From Propionivibrio dicarboxylicus (lineage in GTDB: Bacteria; Pseudomonadota; Gammaproteobacteria; Burkholderiales; Rhodocyclaceae), in assembly GCF_900099695.1 (NCBI RefSeq), contig NZ_FNCY01000025.1, forward strand, positions 1 through 53,231: a stretch of DNA of 53,231 nt, read 5' to 3'. The notes beneath the pieces are model-generated. The model was not told the DNA's origin. It did no database searches and worked only from the letters and a program-made list of their open reading frames with translations. This document shows, in pieces, positions 50,757 to 53,231 of the stretch; the stretch's first letter is position 1, and each line of letters begins with the position of its first letter. A program made the position numbers and the translations under genes.

Positions 50757-52184
50757 ATGACCCGTCACACCAAGATCGTCGCCACCCTCGGCCCCGCTTC
50801 GAATACCCCGCAATCCCTGGAAAAGCTTCTGCAGGCAGGCGTTGATGTCGTCCGCCTCAATTTCTCGCACGGCAAGGCCGAGGATCACATCGCGCTCGCC
50901 TCGACGGTGCGCCAGGTTGCGGCACGAATCGGCCGACCGGTGGGCATCCTCGCCGATCTCCAGGGTCCGAAAATCCGCGTGGGCAAATTCGAGGATGGCA
51001 AGATCACGCTCGCCGACGGCGACCGCTTCATCCTCGACGCACGTTGCGAACTCGGCAACCAGGAACGCGTCGGCCTCGACTACAAGGACCTGCCGCACGA
51101 CGTCAACGCCGGCAACACGCTGCTGCTCGATGACGGTCGCATCGTGCTCGAAGTCGAGCGCGTCATCGGCCACGAAATTTTCACCGTCGTCCGCCATGGC
51201 GGCGACCTGTCCAACAACAAGGGCATCAACCGCCAGGGCGGCGGTCTGTCGGCGCCGGCGCTGACGGCCAAGGACATGGACGACATCAAGACGGCGGCAC
51301 AGATCGGCGCCGATTTCGTTGCCGTCTCGTTCCCGAAAAGCGCCTCCGACATGTATATGGCGCGCCAACTGGTCCGCGCCGCTGGCGGCCACGCGATGAC
51401 GATCGCCAAGATCGAGCGCGTCGAAGCCGTCGCTGCCCTTGAAGAAATCCTCGACTCGTCCGACGGCCTCATGGTCGCGCGCGGCGACCTCGCCGTCGAA
51501 GTCGGCGACGCTGCCGTCCCCTCGCTGCAAAAGCGCATGATCCGCATGGCGCGCGAGAAGAACAAGCTGGCGATCACCGCGACCCAGATGATGGAGTCGA
51601 TGATCCACGCCCCGACGCCGACGCGCGCCGAAGTCTCGGACGTTGCCAACGCCGTGCTCGACGGCACCGACGCGGTCATGCTCTCGGCCGAAACCGCCGT
51701 CGGCAGCTACCCCGTGCATACCGTCGAATCGATGGCGCGCATCTGCCTCGCCGCCGAGCGCTCGATGCAGATCACCCTAGACCGCGAATTTCTCGACCGC
51801 ATCTTCACGCGCATCGACCAGTCGATCGCGATGTCGTCGCTGTTCGCTGCCTACCACCTCAACGTCAAGGCCATCGCCGCGCTGACCAGCACCGGCTCGA
51901 CGGCCTTGTGGATGAGCCGCCTCAACTGCGGCATTCCGATCTTCGCGCTGACCCAGGAAAGCCAGTCGCTGACCAAGATGTCGCTGTTCCGCCAGGTCTT
52001 CCCGCTGCTCATCGACGACGTCCCCGACGAGCGCGAAAGCATGCGTCGCGACGTCGAGAAACGCCTGATCGATGCCGGTGTCGTCGTCAAGGGCGACCTC
52101 ATCGTGCTGACCTACGGCGATCGCCACGGCACGTCCGGCGGCACCAACACCATGACCATCGTTCGCGTCGGCGACCACGGCTAG
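50757..52184 (+). CDS. pyk: Pyruvate kinase
   Basis: The 475-residue enzyme makes pyruvate and ATP from phosphoenolpyruvate. Signatures are [11 protein letters not shown] at the N-terminus, [30 protein letters not shown] with the catalytic Lys, [14 protein letters not shown] and [10 protein letters not shown]-terminal allosteric domain is present. Which effector it senses cannot be read here. A TAAAAT -10-like box lies at 50681-50686 without a good -35. CAAAGGAACTCC precedes the ATG as ribosome-binding site. Confidence 0.96.
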   Translation: MTRHTKIVATLGPASNTPQSLEKLLQAGVDVVRLNFSHGKAEDHIALASTVRQVAARIGRPVGILADLQGPKIRVGKFEDGKITLADGDRFILDARCELGNQERVGLDYKDLPHDVNAGNTLLLDDGRIVLEVERVIGHEIFTVVRHGGDLSNNKGINRQGGGLSAPALTAKDMDDIKTAAQIGADFVAVSFPKSASDMYMARQLVRAAGGHAMTIAKIERVEAVAALEEILDSSDGLMVARGDLAVEVGDAAVPSLQKRMIRMAREKNKLAITATQMMESMIHAPTPTRAEVSDVANAVLDGTDAVMLSAETAVGSYPVHTVESMARICLAAERSMQITLDREFLDRIFTRIDQSIAMSSLFAAYHLNVKAIAALTSTGSTALWMSRLNCGIPIFALTQESQSLTKMSLFRQVFPLLIDDVPDERESMRRDVEKRLIDAGVVVKGDLIVLTYGDRHGTSGGTNTMTIVRVGDHG

Positions 52185-52251
52185 GACCGATTTCAACCAG
52201 AGACCACACTTTTTATCGCATCATCATCAAACTGCTTCGCTAGGAGGAATC

Positions 52252-53231
52252 ATGCCACTTGTTTCACTGCGCCAATTGCTGGACCATGCTGCTGAAAATA
52301 GTTACGGTTTGCCCGCCTTCAACGTCAACAACATGGAGCAGGTCTGCGCCATCATGGACGCCGCGAGCGAACTCGACGCGCCCGTCATCATGCAGGCCTC
52401 CGCAGGGGCGAGAAAGTACGCCGGCGAAGCATTCCTCCGCCACCAGATCCTGGCGGCCCTCGAAGCCTATCCGAACATCCCGATCGTCATGCACCAGGAC
52501 CACGGCCAGTCGCCGGCGGTGTGCATGCAGGCGATCCGCTCGGGCTTCTCGTCGGTAATGATGGACGGCTCGCTCGAGGCTGACGGCAAGAGCGTCGCCT
52601 CGTACGAATACAACGTCGCGACGACGCAGAAGGTCGTCGAACTCGCGCACTCGATCGGCGTCTCGGTCGAAGCCGAACTCGGCGTGCTCGGCTCGCTCGA
52701 AACGATGAAGGGCGACAAGGAAGACGGTCACGGCGCCGACGGCCACATGACGCGCGAACAGCTGCTCACCGACGTCGAGCAGGCCGCCGACTTCGTCAGG
52801 AAGACGCAGTGCGACGCGCTCGCCATCGCCATCGGCACCAGCCACGGCGCCTACAAGTTCACCAAGAAGCCGACCGGCGACATCCTGGCGATCGACCGCA
52901 TTGCCGAGATCCATGCGCGCATCCCGAACACGCACCTCGTCATGCATGGATCATCGTCGGTGCCGCAGGAACTGCTCGCCGAAATCCGTGAATTCGGCGG
53001 CGACATGAAGGAAACCTACGGCGTGCCGGTCGAGGAAATCGTCCGCGGCATCAAGCACGGCGTGCGCAAGGTCAACATCGACACCGACATCCGTCTGGCG
53101 ATGACCGCGGCGATTCGCCGCTACTTCGTCGAGAACCCCGGCAAGTTCGACCCGCGCGACTACCTCAAGCCCGCCCGCGAAGGCGCCAAGAAGGTCGTCC
53201 GCGCCCGTCTCGAAGCCTTCGGCGCCGCCGG
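52252..53231 (+). CDS. fba: Class II fructose-bisphosphate aldolase, 3' end cut by the window
   Basis: The 326 codons seen belong to the zinc-dependent class II aldolase that interconverts fructose-1,6-bisphosphate with two triose phosphates. Zinc ligands are visible in VMHQDHG, in the EAELG segment and in [24 protein letters not shown] binds the substrate phosphate. AGGAGG at 52242-52247 is a near-ideal ribosome-binding site 4 bases before ATG. The frame is open to the window end, with roughly 25-30 residues expected to be missing. It follows pyk by 67 bp. Confidence 0.95.
   Translation, partial: MPLVSLRQLLDHAAENSYGLPAFNVNNMEQVCAIMDAASELDAPVIMQASAGARKYAGEAFLRHQILAALEAYPNIPIVMHQDHGQSPAVCMQAIRSGFSSVMMDGSLEADGKSVASYEYNVATTQKVVELAHSIGVSVEAELGVLGSLETMKGDKEDGHGADGHMTREQLLTDVEQAADFVRKTQCDALAIAIGTSHGAYKFTKKPTGDILAIDRIAEIHARIPNTHLVMHGSSSVPQELLAEIREFGGDMKETYGVPVEEIVRGIKHGVRKVNIDTDIRLAMTAAIRRYFVENPGKFDPRDYLKPAREGAKKVVRARLEAFGAA

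Overview
The window reads as a chromosomal segment of a GC-rich betaproteobacterium. The order Rhodocyclales is the best guess, near Accumulibacter, Propionivibrio or Dechloromonas. The guess rests on gene order (lptD divergent from amgK-murU, pepP-ubiH, dusB-fis, gap-pgk-pyk-fba), on a dihydrolipoamide dehydrogenase with its own lipoyl domain, and on a full glycogen gene set beside a polyphosphate:AMP phosphotransferase. Species cannot be fixed by reading alone. No rRNA, tRNA, CRISPR array, insertion sequence or origin was recognised.

Layout. Bases 1-4678 hold the 5' end of lptD (minus) and, on plus, amgK-murU-pepP-ubiH, mostly with overlapping ends. Bases 4834-9970 hold dusB-fis, then purH, purD and hemF. 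Bases 10001-13569 (minus) hold a small cysteine-rich protein, hemC-hemD and tolC. Bases 13570-16565 are an accessory patch with a HlyC-type RTX-toxin acyltransferase whose catalytic His is replaced by Arg, and an unrecognised protein with an internal duplication. Bases 16566-22454 are the pyruvate dehydrogenase operon aceE-aceF-lpd. Bases 22455-26120 are a second accessory patch, partly AT-rich: an orphan type IV pilin-like gene, two diverged copies of an RTX-protein C-terminus on either side of rpiA, an aceE C-terminal remnant, and a third RTX scrap on the opposite strand.

Bases 26198-31672 hold a cytochrome b561, the minus-strand run rsmE-pap-argA-yggX ending in a strong terminator, and an SDR oxidoreductase. 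Bases 31833-46864 are the glycogen region: glgP-glgB-glgX-malQ on plus from a good sigma70-type promoter, then an H1-like/DUF2934 protein, facing pgi-pgm-glgC-glgA on minus. Bases 47328-53231 are lower glycolysis: gap, pgk, an unknown 261-residue protein with its own promoter, pyk and a truncated fba.

Together the genes cover interconversion of glucose-6-P, glucose-1-P, ADP-glucose and glycogen, glycolysis to pyruvate, and pyruvate to acetyl-CoA. Polyphosphate-driven AMP phosphorylation is encoded close by. This suits an organism that cycles storage polymers, but the window alone does not prove that. The least ordinary material is the decayed RTX system, the 361-residue protein with a duplicated module, and the unknown gene inside the glycolytic cluster.
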